From: VXRD01 sp965232265
GTDB taxonomy: Bacteria; Latescibacterota; UBA2968
Assembly (NCBI GenBank): GCA_965232265.1
Contig: CBDDPH010000002.1
Span: 1,550,001 to 1,614,000, forward strand
Length of the DNA: 64,000 bases
Reading direction: 5' to 3'
Positions 7,983 to 17,795 of this stretch are shown here, piece by piece. Positions within the stretch are counted from its first letter, which is position 1. Each line of letters opens with the position of its first letter. The translations under genes and the position numbers were made by a program. The notes beneath the pieces are model-generated. The model made no database searches. It saw nothing but the letters and a program-made list of their open reading frames with translations, and was not told the DNA's origin.

Positions 7983-10001
7983 ATGCGCGTTATTATTTTG
8001 TTCTTCATTCTGCTAATGCCCCTGTCGGCTCACAGTCGCCCAGTGGTCGCGGTTTTGCCTTTTGAAGAGGCGAATACCGATTGGCTCTCAGAGGGTATGG
8101 CTTGGGGTTTGTCGGATAAGCTCCGCCGCGTGTCGGCACTGCAAATGGTCGATTCCAATCGGCTGAATGCCGCTTTGTCCAAATATCAGACCCCTGTGCA
8201 AATTGGCCAGTCGGCGGCGGCAACACTGGTCCTGTACGGTGCCTGTCGGCTGCAGAAAGACCAACTCCAGATTTCCGCCCGCGTTTTGCGGGTCGATACC
8301 GATGATGTTCTGGAACTGGGAGAGGTGGAAGGTCCGACCGAGTCCCTGTTTGCCCTGCAGGACAGCGTGATTCGCCGCTTTCTGGACGGTGTTGATCTCC
8401 GTGCTACCGATATCGAATGGGAGGCGATTTTTCGCAGGCCCACCCATTCGGTTCAGGCTTATGCCCACTGGGTGCGCGCTCGGGATATGCTGACTGGCAA
8501 TGCCGAGGATCCGGATGTTGTGCGCGATCACCTCGACCGCGCCCTTGCCGAGGATGCCGATTATGCCGATGCCCACAGCCACCTGGGGTTGCTCTTTGTC
8601 GCACAACGCCGCTTCAAAGAAGCGCTCGGTGCCTTGCAGACCGCTGTGCGTCTCAAGCCGGATGATCCACTGACCCGCTACAATCTGGGTGTGGCTTATG
8701 CCAGTTTGGGGCAGCCCGATCGCGCGGCTATTGCGTTTCGGGATGCGATCCGCCTTAAACCCGATGATCCCATTACCCACTACAATCTGGGTATTCTATA
8801 CCATTTTCAGGGCAATCACGAGGCTGCTATTGCGCCTTTGCAGACGGCGGTTCGGCTCAAGCCGGATTTTGCGGTTGCCTATCTGACGCTGGGTATTGCC
8901 CTTGCCAATACGCAATCCCACACCCGCGCAGAAGACGCATTGAGAGAGGCGATTCGCCTGTCTCCCGAAAATGCCGACGCGCACTACAATCTGGGCGTTG
9001 TCTATATCGAGATGGGGCATGGCGATCAGGCGGTCGAAGTTTTAGAGCAGGCTATCTCGCACAATCCCGAGCACGCCGATGCCCATTTTAATCTGGGTCG
9101 CGCTTATGAGGCACTGAGTCGCTATGATGAAGCGGTCGCTGCCTTCAAACAGGCCGCTCAATTCAATCCCGATTATGCGGATTTGCACTTTAATCTGGGC
9201 ATTGCCCATACCGAGGCCGGGCGTTTTGAGGAGGCTATTCGCACGCTGCACACTGCCCGCCGGATCTATCCGCAAGATCCGCTCATCTATCACAATATGG
9301 GTATTGCGTATCGAAATGCCGCGCGTTTTGAAGAGGCGGAAAATGCTTTTCGAGAAGCACTGCGTCTCAATCCCCATCTGGCTGATATTCACTTGTCTCT
9401 GGGCAGCCTGCAACTGGATATGGGACGCTATGAGCAGGGCCTGTCAGCCATTCGAGAGGCTGTTCGCCTGACGCCCAAAAATGCCGATGCCCACCGCTAT
9501 TTGGGCGAGGCTCTGGCTTATTTGAAACAGTATCCGGATGCGATTCGGGCTTTCCAAAAAGCCATTGAGATCAAACGCGACGATGGAGACGCCCATCTCG
9601 GTCTGGGCATGGTCTATTTGCATACCGGACAAAAAAATGCGGCTACTTCTGCTCTCAAAACGGGTCTTCGACTCAGTCCCGGACATCCCGATTCTCTGGC
9701 TATTGCCCGCGAGATCGCGCGGTTGCAGAAGCAGCCTGAGCAGGTCAATACCTACCTGAACCGCGCCCGCGCTTTTGAGGATGCCGGGCTTTTGGACGAA
9801 GCGATTGATACCTACCGCAGAGCCGCCAGTCTCAGTCCCGAGAATGCCGAGATTCAACACGCCCTGGGCCTGGCCTGCCTGCGGGCGAATCGTCCGGAAG
9901 ACGCGCTGCCCGCTTTTCGGAAGGTTCTCAGGCTTCGTCCGGATCATCCCGATGCAAATCTCATTCGGGATTTTATTCGCCGCATGCAAGAGGAACAATG
10001 A
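7983..10001 (+). CDS. Exported TPR-repeat protein with TolB/CsgG-like N-terminus
   Basis: A 672-residue protein. It has a signal peptide (MRVIILFFILLMPLSAHS), then about 130 residues with the pattern VVAVLPFEE...LSEGMAWGLSDKLRRV typical of TolB-N/FlgO/CsgG-like nucleotide- or partner-binding domains. From about residue 165 to the end there are roughly fourteen TPR units (DDPLTRYNLGVAYASLGQPD, DADAHYNLGVVYIEMGHGD and so on). Start at 7983 has AGGAG 8 bases upstream. Its stop overlaps the start of the FG-GAP/UnbV gene (ATGA at 9998-10001), so the two are co-translated and probably work together. A TPR-FG-GAP-UnbV fusion is encoded at 13582-15960. Confidence 0.85.
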   Translation: MRVIILFFILLMPLSAHSRPVVAVLPFEEANTDWLSEGMAWGLSDKLRRVSALQMVDSNRLNAALSKYQTPVQIGQSAAATLVLYGACRLQKDQLQISARVLRVDTDDVLELGEVEGPTESLFALQDSVIRRFLDGVDLRATDIEWEAIFRRPTHSVQAYAHWVRARDMLTGNAEDPDVVRDHLDRALAEDADYADAHSHLGLLFVAQRRFKEALGALQTAVRLKPDDPLTRYNLGVAYASLGQPDRAAIAFRDAIRLKPDDPITHYNLGILYHFQGNHEAAIAPLQTAVRLKPDFAVAYLTLGIALANTQSHTRAEDALREAIRLSPENADAHYNLGVVYIEMGHGDQAVEVLEQAISHNPEHADAHFNLGRAYEALSRYDEAVAAFKQAAQFNPDYADLHFNLGIAHTEAGRFEEAIRTLHTARRIYPQDPLIYHNMGIAYRNAARFEEAENAFREALRLNPHLADIHLSLGSLQLDMGRYEQGLSAIREAVRLTPKNADAHRYLGEALAYLKQYPDAIRAFQKAIEIKRDDGDAHLGLGMVYLHTGQKNAATSALKTGLRLSPGHPDSLAIAREIARLQKQPEQVNTYLNRARAFEDAGLLDEAIDTYRRAASLSPENAEIQHALGLACLRANRPEDALPAFRKVLRLRPDHPDANLIRDFIRRMQEEQ

Positions 10002-11614
10002 CCATGATTCGCGTTGCGTTGTTCCTGTTCCTGCTTTGTGCGCCCCATTCTATCGCTGGCGATGCCATTCGTTTTACTGAAATGGCGGAGAAAGCGGGTA
10101 TCCATTTTGTCCACAGTACCGGAGCCAGAGGCGGATGGCACTATATCGAGACGATGGGTTCTGGCTGTGCGCTTTTCGACGCGGACGGCGATGGGGATCT
10201 GGATCTCTATCTGGTCAATGGCGCCAATTTGCCCGGGCAACCGGTTCGGGGTCGCAATGCGCTGTATCGCAATGATACGGATAAAACGATTCGCCTGACC
10301 GATATTACCGAATCTTCGGGTGCGGCCGGGCGGGGCTATGGCATGGGTTGCACTGTGGGCGATGTGGATAATGACGGCGATCTGGACCTTTACGTTACTG
10401 GCTATCCCGAAAATATTCTGTATGTGAACAATGGCGATGCCACTTTCAAAGACGCTTCCCGGCAGGCGAATGTAGCCGCAGGCGGATGGAGCACTGGGGC
10501 AGCTTTTTTCGATTTTGAAGCCGATGGCGATCTGGACCTCTATGTGGTGCGCTATCTCGCGTACGATCCCGCCCGAGAGCCGGTGTGTGAACGCAGTGGT
10601 GTGCGGACCTACTGCGCGCCGTACCGATTTCGGGGTGCTCCCGATTTGTTGTATCTGAATAATGGTGACGGCACATTTGAAGATATTTCTCAGCGGGCTG
10701 GTATCGCCGACCCTCGGGGCAAGGGTCTGGGCGTGCTCTCGCTGGATTACGACCGGGATGGCGATATTGATCTTTACATCGCCAATGATACGACGCCCAA
10801 TTTTCTCTATCGAAACGATGGCGATCACTTTACCGAGGTCGGCCACAAAGCGGGTGTGAGTTTAAGTGCTTCGGGTCGTCCACAGGCCGGCATGGGCGTG
10901 GATGCTGGCGATGTGGATGGCGATGGGCGCACCGATCTCATTGTTACCAATTTTTCCTATGAGTCAAATGCTTTTTATCACCACACACAACAGGGTGTTT
11001 TTGCCGAGGCCAGTGCCCGCATGGGGCTTGTGGGACCGAGTACTCTTCCCCTGGGCTTTGGCACGCATCTCTTCGATGCGGATAGCGATGGGGATCTGGA
11101 TCTTTTTGTCGCCAATGGTCATATTTTTCCCAATGTCTCGGATTTTTCTTCTGCCGAGTCCTACCCCCAGACCGATCAGTTTTTCCGCAATACTGCAGGT
11201 GTTTTTGAAGACGTTTCCAAATCGGCGGGTTTCACATCGCCCGCTGTCAGCCGAGGTTCGGCACTGGGCGATATAGATACCGACGGTGATCTTGATCTGA
11301 TTGTGCTCGTCGCCGATGGCCGTCCCCATCTTTATCGGAACGATACGCCCTCTGTCCATTCATGGGTCATTGTCCAGTTAAAAAGCGCGAATCGCAGTGC
11401 GATTGGTGTTCGCGCCACGCTTACCGCAGGTGGGCGTACCCAATCCCGAGAGGTGCGAAGTCAATCCGGGTATCTATCTTCGGGAGATTCGCGTCTCCAC
11501 TTCGGTCTCGGCGATGCCAAACAGATTGACCGCCTCGATATCTGGTGGCCCTCTGGACGCACCCAAACGCTGAGCAATCTGTCGCCGAATCAGATTCTGG
11601 TCATTGAGGAATAG
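9998..11614 (+). CDS. FG-GAP/VCBS-repeat protein with ASPIC/UnbV C-terminus (CRTAC-like)
   Basis: A 538-residue exported protein: signal peptide to about residue 21, then seven calcium-type loops of the form DxDxDGDxDL (DADGDGDLDLY, DVDNDGDLDLY, DYDRDGDIDLY and others). These are diagnostic of integrin-like FG-GAP/VCBS propeller blades. The last 90 residues form an ASPIC/UnbV domain (SGYLSSGDSRLHFGLG...IDIWWPSG-type). No enzyme activity is established for the family; extracellular binding or adhesion is usual. Start chosen at the ATGA overlap with the TPR gene (AGAGGA just upstream); a second ATG lies two codons on. It converges with the DUF6785-like gene, with two bases between the stops. 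Confidence 0.88.
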   Translation: MTMIRVALFLFLLCAPHSIAGDAIRFTEMAEKAGIHFVHSTGARGGWHYIETMGSGCALFDADGDGDLDLYLVNGANLPGQPVRGRNALYRNDTDKTIRLTDITESSGAAGRGYGMGCTVGDVDNDGDLDLYVTGYPENILYVNNGDATFKDASRQANVAAGGWSTGAAFFDFEADGDLDLYVVRYLAYDPAREPVCERSGVRTYCAPYRFRGAPDLLYLNNGDGTFEDISQRAGIADPRGKGLGVLSLDYDRDGDIDLYIANDTTPNFLYRNDGDHFTEVGHKAGVSLSASGRPQAGMGVDAGDVDGDGRTDLIVTNFSYESNAFYHHTQQGVFAEASARMGLVGPSTLPLGFGTHLFDADSDGDLDLFVANGHIFPNVSDFSSAESYPQTDQFFRNTAGVFEDVSKSAGFTSPAVSRGSALGDIDTDGDLDLIVLVADGRPHLYRNDTPSVHSWVIVQLKSANRSAIGVRATLTAGGRTQSREVRSQSGYLSSGDSRLHFGLGDAKQIDRLDIWWPSGRTQTLSNLSPNQILVIEE

Positions 11615-11616
11615 GC

Positions 11617-13578
11617 TTACCATCCGTGTACAAAGTGTCCACTTCCGGGAAACCAGATCGCATCCACGACACTCGATGTCCCCACGCCCAACAGGTATCC
11701 CACTACTATTCCATAGGAAAATGGCATCGATCGCCGGTAAAGTCCTACGCCTCCAAATTTGAGGGTCAGTGCTTTGACGAGCCATACGACAAAAATAGCG
11801 AATCCGTACGTGTGACTCGGGAAGGCGAGTCCCACGGGGTGAATCGGCCAGGAGGCGAACCGGGTATTCAAGACTGTCAGCAGGCCCGCTTCTCCGACTC
11901 CGAACAGCCAGACCAACAGTTTCTGAAAGTCAAAATATGTGGGTTCTGTCCCCTCAATTATGCCTACCTGCCTCAGCATTACGGTCCAATCGTACATATA
12001 GGCTGCGTTTAGGCCGCCCTCTGTATAACACAAATAAAGCTGGGCACCACAGGCTACGGCAAAGGCGGCAAGCAGAGAGATGGGCAGAGCACATACGACC
12101 AGAAAACGGCGCTTCAGGGCTTGTTGCAATAGCCGAAAAAAATGTGGAATGGCCGGTATCGACAGCATCCGCCCCGAATGCGCGGCCAGTCCGCCGCGGT
12201 TTAACACCATTATCCCCGTCAGGTCGGAGGGGGATAAATTGGCTGTTCCGAGAAGCGTCTTTAGTATCGGTCCTCCTTTCTGCCCCTGGGGTGATAGAAA
12301 TACGAATCCCGTGGCTGCCGCGTATTTGGTCACGCCAAAGTAGATCACGAAAAACAGTGAAAGCTGTAGCAGTGCCGCGACGGGTCGCATGTCCAGAGAT
12401 ATCATCCAGCCTGTGAGAAATGCAAATGCCGCGCCGAATCCCAGCCAGGCCGTGCGGTAGGTTACGGGCGTTCCATCGTCTTTGCTCCGGTCGTCTGATA
12501 ATGCCTTTTGCAGGGTTTCTTTTAGATGTCCTCTGGCTACCCAGACCGACCAGATCACGAGAAAGACCAGTGCGCCGTGCGCCTCCAGCATCCGAATTTC
12601 TCCCGAGGTTGCCGCCTGTCCCTGCATGCCCACTGTAAATCCCGTTCGATCCATCAGTGCTTGTTTGAAAATATTGAGCACAAAAAAGGTCCAGACGCTC
12701 AGGAGAATATTTAGCGGACACAGGTAGGCCAATCCCATCAATAGGGGCTGAATTCTCAGGTATAAGGTCGGGAAATCGCGCCCGATGTGTACGGCTTTGG
12801 TCAAATAGTGATCGTAGATCCCAATGCGCGGAATTGTGAGAATAAAATACCCGGCGATATTCCAGAAGATCACACCGGCTGTACACGCAAAACCCATCCA
12901 GAAAACGGGCGTTCGGAATACGACCGGCAATCGGTGTGCGGGTTCTTCCCGAAGCAGTTCCAGGGGCATGGTTGCCAGGGGAAATGTCAGCCGTTCCCGC
13001 TCCACCCACTGTTTGTAAAACAACACGCTGGCAAAAAAGCCAGCCATTACCAGTGCCACAGTTCCGGCAAACCACCAGAACAGCGGGGTTAGCCAGTTGC
13101 GCCACGGAATCGGTTCCTCTGATCCCAGTCCTACGTACAGCTTTTCTACCACCATATCTCCCGGTTCAAAAAATAGCCAGCGGGGCATATAGGCCCCCAC
13201 GACCTCCCAGAATCGGTTTTCCGGTGAAGAAAAAGCGGAGGGTGCCGAAATATCTGTGATCAAGTACCCGGCCCAGCCCACTGCCGGTGCGGTGCCCACC
13301 ATCCAGACCATTCCGAAAATCACCATTACCTCTGTGCGCGACAAGGCAAAGCGAGGTAAAATTAGCTTTAAAACTGTGTTGATTCCCACCCACAATACCA
13401 ATGGTAGCAACGCGGTAACGGGCACGAAGCTTTTCATCAGATTTCGCCCGAAGTAGGTCGCGTACAAACACATGCCCGCAATTGTGATCAGCCCCAGTAC
13501 AAAAGCCCGAATAGTGAGCGATTCAGATGCTGTTGATGCTTTTTTTTTCGGTGCCGAAGCCATGTTCTCAAACCCCAT
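11617..13578 (-). CDS. DUF6785-like polytopic membrane protein (OPT-transporter-like)
   Basis: About 653 residues with roughly fourteen hydrophobic helices. The N-terminus (ESLTIRAFVLGLITIAGMC) and the stretches KQWVERERLTFPLATMPLEL and WIPHPVG-type loops look like the DUF6785/DUF6784 membrane proteins often annotated near oligopeptide transporters (OPT). Transport is likely but the substrate is unknown. Start taken at 13578, three bases after the stop of the TPR/UnbV fusion; a second ATG at 13563 is equally possible, as neither has a strong Shine-Dalgarno. A second member of this family begins at 63768. Last gene of the 11.6-18.2 kb operon. Confidence 0.75.
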   Translation of the reverse strand: MGFENMASAPKKKASTASESLTIRAFVLGLITIAGMCLYATYFGRNLMKSFVPVTALLPLVLWVGINTVLKLILPRFALSRTEVMVIFGMVWMVGTAPAVGWAGYLITDISAPSAFSSPENRFWEVVGAYMPRWLFFEPGDMVVEKLYVGLGSEEPIPWRNWLTPLFWWFAGTVALVMAGFFASVLFYKQWVERERLTFPLATMPLELLREEPAHRLPVVFRTPVFWMGFACTAGVIFWNIAGYFILTIPRIGIYDHYLTKAVHIGRDFPTLYLRIQPLLMGLAYLCPLNILLSVWTFFVLNIFKQALMDRTGFTVGMQGQAATSGEIRMLEAHGALVFLVIWSVWVARGHLKETLQKALSDDRSKDDGTPVTYRTAWLGFGAAFAFLTGWMISLDMRPVAALLQLSLFFVIYFGVTKYAAATGFVFLSPQGQKGGPILKTLLGTANLSPSDLTGIMVLNRGGLAAHSGRMLSIPAIPHFFRLLQQALKRRFLVVCALPISLLAAFAVACGAQLYLCYTEGGLNAAYMYDWTVMLRQVGIIEGTEPTYFDFQKLLVWLFGVGEAGLLTVLNTRFASWPIHPVGLAFPSHTYGFAIFVVWLVKALTLKFGGVGLYRRSMPFSYGIVVGYLLGVGTSSVVDAIWFPGSGHFVHGW

Positions 13579-13581
13579 CTC

Positions 13582-15960
13582 TCAGGGCATGGGTTCTGTA
13601 ATATTCACAATTTGTCCCGCGGAGAGGTTTTCCACGATCTGCACTGTTCCGCTGGGCCAGATCACTTCAAGGCGTGTTGCGCGGTCGGCGTCTCCCAGTC
13701 CAAAATGGATCGTGTATGGATCGGTTGACCCGAATCCGACGCTTCCGGGTACCTCCCGGAACAGGGTGCGGTTTCCGACTGTCAGGCGCAATTTTGCGCC
13801 TATGCCAAAACGATTGCTTTGACGTCCCTGAAGTGTGATCTGTAACCAGCGATTCTGATTTTCCGACTCGTTGCGGTAAAGCGCGTTTTCGAATAGGTCT
13901 CCGTGGTACCATCCCCCTTGCGGTGCATATACATCCAGGTCGCCATCTGCGTCATAATCGGCAAATGTGATGCCGTGTCCTTTGCCCAGGTGGCCCATTC
14001 CCGCGTATTCGGTCAGGTCGGTGAATGTCCCGTTCCCGTTGTTGCGATAAAACCGGTTCGGTTCCAGGCGTCCCAGGTCCGGATCGCCCGTCCCGAAGTA
14101 TATGTCCAGGTACCCGTCGTTATCCACATCTCCCACATTGCCACCCATCACGCCGTGGGCATAGATGAATCCCGCTTCGTAGGATACATCCGTGAAGCGC
14201 CAGCCTTCGGCCGGTCCCTCGTTGCGGTATAGCTTGGGCGTTGGATAGGCCGGGTCGGTGGGCGCGGTATAGCCGATTCGCTGTCCCTCTAAGCTCTCTT
14301 TGAATCCGGCAAGGCAGGTGGTCAGGATGTCCAGGTCGCCGTCGTTGTCGTAGTCGAAGAAGAACGATACATACCCCCGAAGCGTGCCGCTTCCGGCGAC
14401 GTTGGAAGCCCGTGCGACATCGACAAATGTGCCGTCTCCGCGATTTCGATACAGGGCATTGGGCGTCTCGAAGCCGGTTACAAAGAGGTCCAGGTCGCCG
14501 TCTAAGTCGTAATCGCCGAAGGCTGCGCCTACCGTGCCCAGGTCAAAATGAAGGCCCGCTTCGGCTGTGGTTTCGACAAATGTTCCGTTTCCATTGTTGC
14601 GGTAGTGCGCGTTTGAGGATCCGTCTCCGGCAATGCCATTTGCAATAAATAAATCCAGGTCGCCATCGTTGTCCGTATCGCCCCACAGGGAGACAAATCC
14701 CGATCCCCCGTCATCTGTCCCCGAAGCTGCGGATACATCGGTGAATTGGCCGCCATCATTGCGGTAGAGCGCGTTTGGCCCGGTTCCCGACCACCCGCTG
14801 CGGGCGATGTAGAGGTCCAGGTCGCCATCGTTGTCGTAATCCACGAGATTTCCCGAGAATCCCGAATCCACGTCTTTCAGGCCGATCCGGTTGCTGATAT
14901 CCACAAATTGGGTTCCGTCGTTGCGGTAAAAAGCGAGGTACGTGTCGCATCCCTGCGCCAGCAGGTCCAGGTCGCCGTCGCCGTCGATGTCTGCCCATGC
15001 ACTTGGTCCGGCTCCGTCCAATTTGGCTACGCCCAGGTCGCGGGCTACATCTGTAAAGCGCACGGGCAGGGGTGTGTCTGTGGATTCGGGGCGCTGGTCA
15101 AAGCGATAATAGGACCACAACGACCAGGGATAACCGCCGAGTTTGTGGTATGCTTGTTTCAAGTTCCACTGGGTGCGGAAAAACCATTCGTCTGTTTCCG
15201 GCAGGGCGCGCAGCAAATTTAAGAATGTTTCGGCTGATTTTCGATACTGTCCCGCGCGGTAATAGGCCACGCCCAGCCGATCCGGTACGCGGAGATCCAT
15301 GCGGTCTTTTTGCATTTGCATCGCTACTTTCAAGCGTTCAATTGCCGCTTCGTAATCTCCCATTCTCAGAAGGGCGAGGCCAGCCAGATAGCGCGCTTCT
15401 GCATCGTTTATGGCGTTGTCGGATAATTTATCGGCGTGGTGAAATGCGCGTTCCAGCAAGATGCGGGAGTCGTTCAGGGGCATGATTTGTCCGCTGCTTC
15501 CCATTTTCTGATTTTCAAACCATATCGTTTCTCCGCCCAATAGCCAGGTGACGTATTCTTTTCGCACGTCCAGCATGAGGGGTTGTCTCGCAAGGGCTGC
15601 TTCAAATTGCGCTGCTGCGCGGGCGGGTTCCCGTTGTGATCGGTAAAGCCGCGCGAGCCAGACTCGCGCTTCGACTGCGTCCGGATTGCGGGCTACTGCT
15701 CGCTCAAATGCGGTTATGGCTTCGGGGCGGTTTTGAATTGCGAGTATTTTGCCCAGGTGGAGATGGGCCGCGCTTTGCGTGGCGTCGATTTGAATACATC
15801 GGCGGAACTCGGCTTCAGCCGCTTCGTACTGCGCCCGCCGCATGCTTTCTATTCCCTGCTGGAGATGCGTGGTATAATCCATCCGCATGCCCGGCGAAAG
15901 CTCTCCTTGTTTACCACATCCGATTGACAGGACAATCAGTAGCAGAAGGAGTACAATCAT
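13582..15960 (-). CDS. TPR + FG-GAP + ASPIC/UnbV fusion lipoprotein
   Basis: A 792-residue lipoprotein: MIVLLLLLIVLSIGC gives lipobox LSIGC (Cys15). TPR units cover about residues 25-260 (QYEAAEAEFRRCIQIDATQS, AITAFERAVARNPDAVEARV). FG-GAP/VCBS blades with DxDGDGDLDL loops cover about 285-690. A C-terminal ASPIC/UnbV domain ends the protein (PGSVGFGSTDPYTIHFGLG...WPSGTVQ). It fuses in one chain what the operon at 7983-11614 encodes as two. Start at 15960, one base after the ABC ATPase stop, with GGTGG upstream. The frame from 15978 would overlap the ATPase. Outer-membrane or surface location is expected. Confidence 0.87.
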   Translation of the reverse strand: MIVLLLLLIVLSIGCGKQGELSPGMRMDYTTHLQQGIESMRRAQYEAAEAEFRRCIQIDATQSAAHLHLGKILAIQNRPEAITAFERAVARNPDAVEARVWLARLYRSQREPARAAAQFEAALARQPLMLDVRKEYVTWLLGGETIWFENQKMGSSGQIMPLNDSRILLERAFHHADKLSDNAINDAEARYLAGLALLRMGDYEAAIERLKVAMQMQKDRMDLRVPDRLGVAYYRAGQYRKSAETFLNLLRALPETDEWFFRTQWNLKQAYHKLGGYPWSLWSYYRFDQRPESTDTPLPVRFTDVARDLGVAKLDGAGPSAWADIDGDGDLDLLAQGCDTYLAFYRNDGTQFVDISNRIGLKDVDSGFSGNLVDYDNDGDLDLYIARSGWSGTGPNALYRNDGGQFTDVSAASGTDDGGSGFVSLWGDTDNDGDLDLFIANGIAGDGSSNAHYRNNGNGTFVETTAEAGLHFDLGTVGAAFGDYDLDGDLDLFVTGFETPNALYRNRGDGTFVDVARASNVAGSGTLRGYVSFFFDYDNDGDLDILTTCLAGFKESLEGQRIGYTAPTDPAYPTPKLYRNEGPAEGWRFTDVSYEAGFIYAHGVMGGNVGDVDNDGYLDIYFGTGDPDLGRLEPNRFYRNNGNGTFTDLTEYAGMGHLGKGHGITFADYDADGDLDVYAPQGGWYHGDLFENALYRNESENQNRWLQITLQGRQSNRFGIGAKLRLTVGNRTLFREVPGSVGFGSTDPYTIHFGLGDADRATRLEVIWPSGTVQIVENLSAGQIVNITEPMP

Positions 15961-15961
15961 G

Positions 15962-16624
15962 TCAGACCACCCGCCCATCTGCGAGTTTTATCTGTCGATC
16001 TGCCCGTTTTGCCAGATCCAGGTTGTGCGTGGATAGCACGATTGTCACTCCTTCGGTGTGGTTCATATTTCGCAATAATGCCACAATCTCATTTCCTCGT
16101 TTTGAATCCAGATTGCCAGTTGGTTCATCCGCGAGCAAGATCTCGGGGCTGTTTACGAGTGCGCGTGCAATGGCTACCCGTTGCTGTTCACCTCCCGATA
16201 ATTCGCGGGGCAGGTGATCTGATCGGTGCTGCAAATCTACGTGCGCCAGCAAATTCCTTACCCGGTCGCTTTGATGTAGGGCGCGGGAAAAGAGGAGGGG
16301 GAGTGCCACATTTTCTTCGACGGTCAATGTGGGGACCAGGCAATAGTCTTGAAATACGAATCCCACGTGTTGCCGACGCATGGTTTCCAGGTCTTTGCCG
16401 CGCAAAGTACTCACATCTCGATCCAGCAATTTCAAGAGGCCCGATGTGGGCCGGTCCAGACAGCCCAGAAGGTTTAACAGGGTTGTTTTTCCCGCGCCCG
16501 ACGCGCCTGTGATGGCTACAAATTCGCCGGGTTCTACGATCATATCTGCACCGAATAACGCTGCGATTTCTTCGGCTGAACGGCGGTATATCCGCGTGAG
16601 GCCCTGTGCGAGAATAGCCGACAT
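15962..16624 (-). CDS. ABC transporter ATPase, MacB/LolD type
   Basis: A 220-residue nucleotide-binding subunit. Walker A is GASGAGKTT (near residue 42), the Q-loop VGFVFQDYCLVPTLTVEENV is near 85, the signature LSGGEQQRVAIARAL near 140, Walker B ILLADEP and D-loop follow, and the H-loop is LSTHNLDLAKRAD. The wording NLLGCLDRPTSG and TGNLDSKRGNEI is typical of the LolD/MacB/FtsE group that powers periplasmic-facing mechanotransmission rather than classical import. The ATG at 16624 follows the permease stop with a two-base gap inside GCGCTGAAATG. It forms a transporter with the adjacent permease. The lipoprotein genes on either side make lipoprotein or efflux handling plausible. Confidence 0.9.
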   Translation of the reverse strand: MSAILAQGLTRIYRRSAEEIAALFGADMIVEPGEFVAITGASGAGKTTLLNLLGCLDRPTSGLLKLLDRDVSTLRGKDLETMRRQHVGFVFQDYCLVPTLTVEENVALPLLFSRALHQSDRVRNLLAHVDLQHRSDHLPRELSGGEQQRVAIARALVNSPEILLADEPTGNLDSKRGNEIVALLRNMNHTEGVTIVLSTHNLDLAKRADRQIKLADGRVV

Positions 16625-16625
16625 T

Positions 16626-17795
16626 TCAGCGCATCCACGCAATGGGATGCAGGCGGGAAGCCCGCCACCCCGGTATGATTCCGGCCAGTATGCCCATGCC
16701 TGCTGCCATTGCAATCCCGCCAATTAGTAGGATGCCATCAATTTGCACCAGTACGCCTGGGGGGGCAAACGGGAGAATCGCGCGTACGGCTTCAGATGCC
16801 AGGCGACTGCCCAGGACCGCGATTCCACCACCTGCGATTCCGCCTATGGTGCAGATTGTCAGTGCCTCTGCACAGATCAATGCAAATACGTCGCTCCGGG
16901 ATGCGCCAATTGCTCGCATGACGCCGATTTCTCGCGTTCGCTCAAAGACCGCGATTAGCATGGTATTCATTACGCCGAGGACTGCAATTGCCACGCCTAC
17001 GATGGCGACTGTTCCGATGAAAAACCGCGCCGTGCCCAGGAGGTCGAGAAGGGTTCGCTGGACCTGCGCCATGGTGATAACCTGTACCGAGGGTATTTCG
17101 AATACGCGTTCCGAAAATCCATCTATTCTGGACAGGTCTTTTAATTTTACGCCGATGCCTGTGAGTTTTTCTTTTTTGTCGAAGAGGCGCTGCGCTACCC
17201 CAAGTGGGACGAAGATGGTGCCGTCGTCCTGCGTTCCGCTGCGGTCAAAAATCCCGCGTACTCGGAATGTTTGTCCCAGTCCTTTGAGCGGAAAGTCGTC
17301 CCCGATGTTTTTCCGATAATACGCCGCTACGCTGTAGCCCAGTATGACCTCGTCGGTCGCGCTTTCGTTGAACCACTCGCCCCGCTGGAAAGTGAGCCAG
17401 GGTTTCATTTCCAGAAAGCTGTCTTCTATTCCCGTTATCAAGGAAAATCCCTCCCGGTGTACGGGAAGCGATCCGAGGAATAACCGCGTCGTGGTCGCCA
17501 CATCCGCATCTCGAAGGATTTCCCGGTGGATGGCTTCATCCATGTACATCGGTATTACCCCACCTTGCATCAGCAGGGTCGCGGCTTCGTAGGGGCATCC
17601 TTTTGAGGTGACCAGTACGTGATAGCCCAGGCGGTCAATGCTGTGGATGAGGGATGTGCGGTATCCGGTTCCCAAGCCCAAGAGGCTGACCAGGACGCAT
17701 ACGGATAGGGCTACGCCGCTTATGGTCAAGGCACTTCGCGTGCGATGTCGCCGCAGTTCTTTCAGGACGACGCTTATAAATTGAAAAATGACCAA
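16626..17795 (-). CDS. ABC transporter permease, MacB/FtsX type
   Basis: A 389-residue permease. An N-terminal helix (SALTISGVALSVCVLVSLLG) is followed by a large periplasmic MacB-core-like region (residues about 40-255) and three C-terminal helices containing the FtsX signature ERTREIGVMRAIGASRSDV. It is the partner of the ATPase at 15962. Start is a TTG at 17795 with AAAGGA just upstream; the first codons overlap the end of the OB-fold lipoprotein gene by 22 bases, indicating coupled translation. MacB-type transporters act on lipoproteins, toxins or peptides; the substrate here is unknown. Confidence 0.85.
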   Translation of the reverse strand: MVIFQFISVVLKELRRHRTRSALTISGVALSVCVLVSLLGLGTGYRTSLIHSIDRLGYHVLVTSKGCPYEAATLLMQGGVIPMYMDEAIHREILRDADVATTTRLFLGSLPVHREGFSLITGIEDSFLEMKPWLTFQRGEWFNESATDEVILGYSVAAYYRKNIGDDFPLKGLGQTFRVRGIFDRSGTQDDGTIFVPLGVAQRLFDKKEKLTGIGVKLKDLSRIDGFSERVFEIPSVQVITMAQVQRTLLDLLGTARFFIGTVAIVGVAIAVLGVMNTMLIAVFERTREIGVMRAIGASRSDVFALICAEALTICTIGGIAGGGIAVLGSRLASEAVRAILPFAPPGVLVQIDGILLIGGIAMAAGMGILAGIIPGWRASRLHPIAWMR

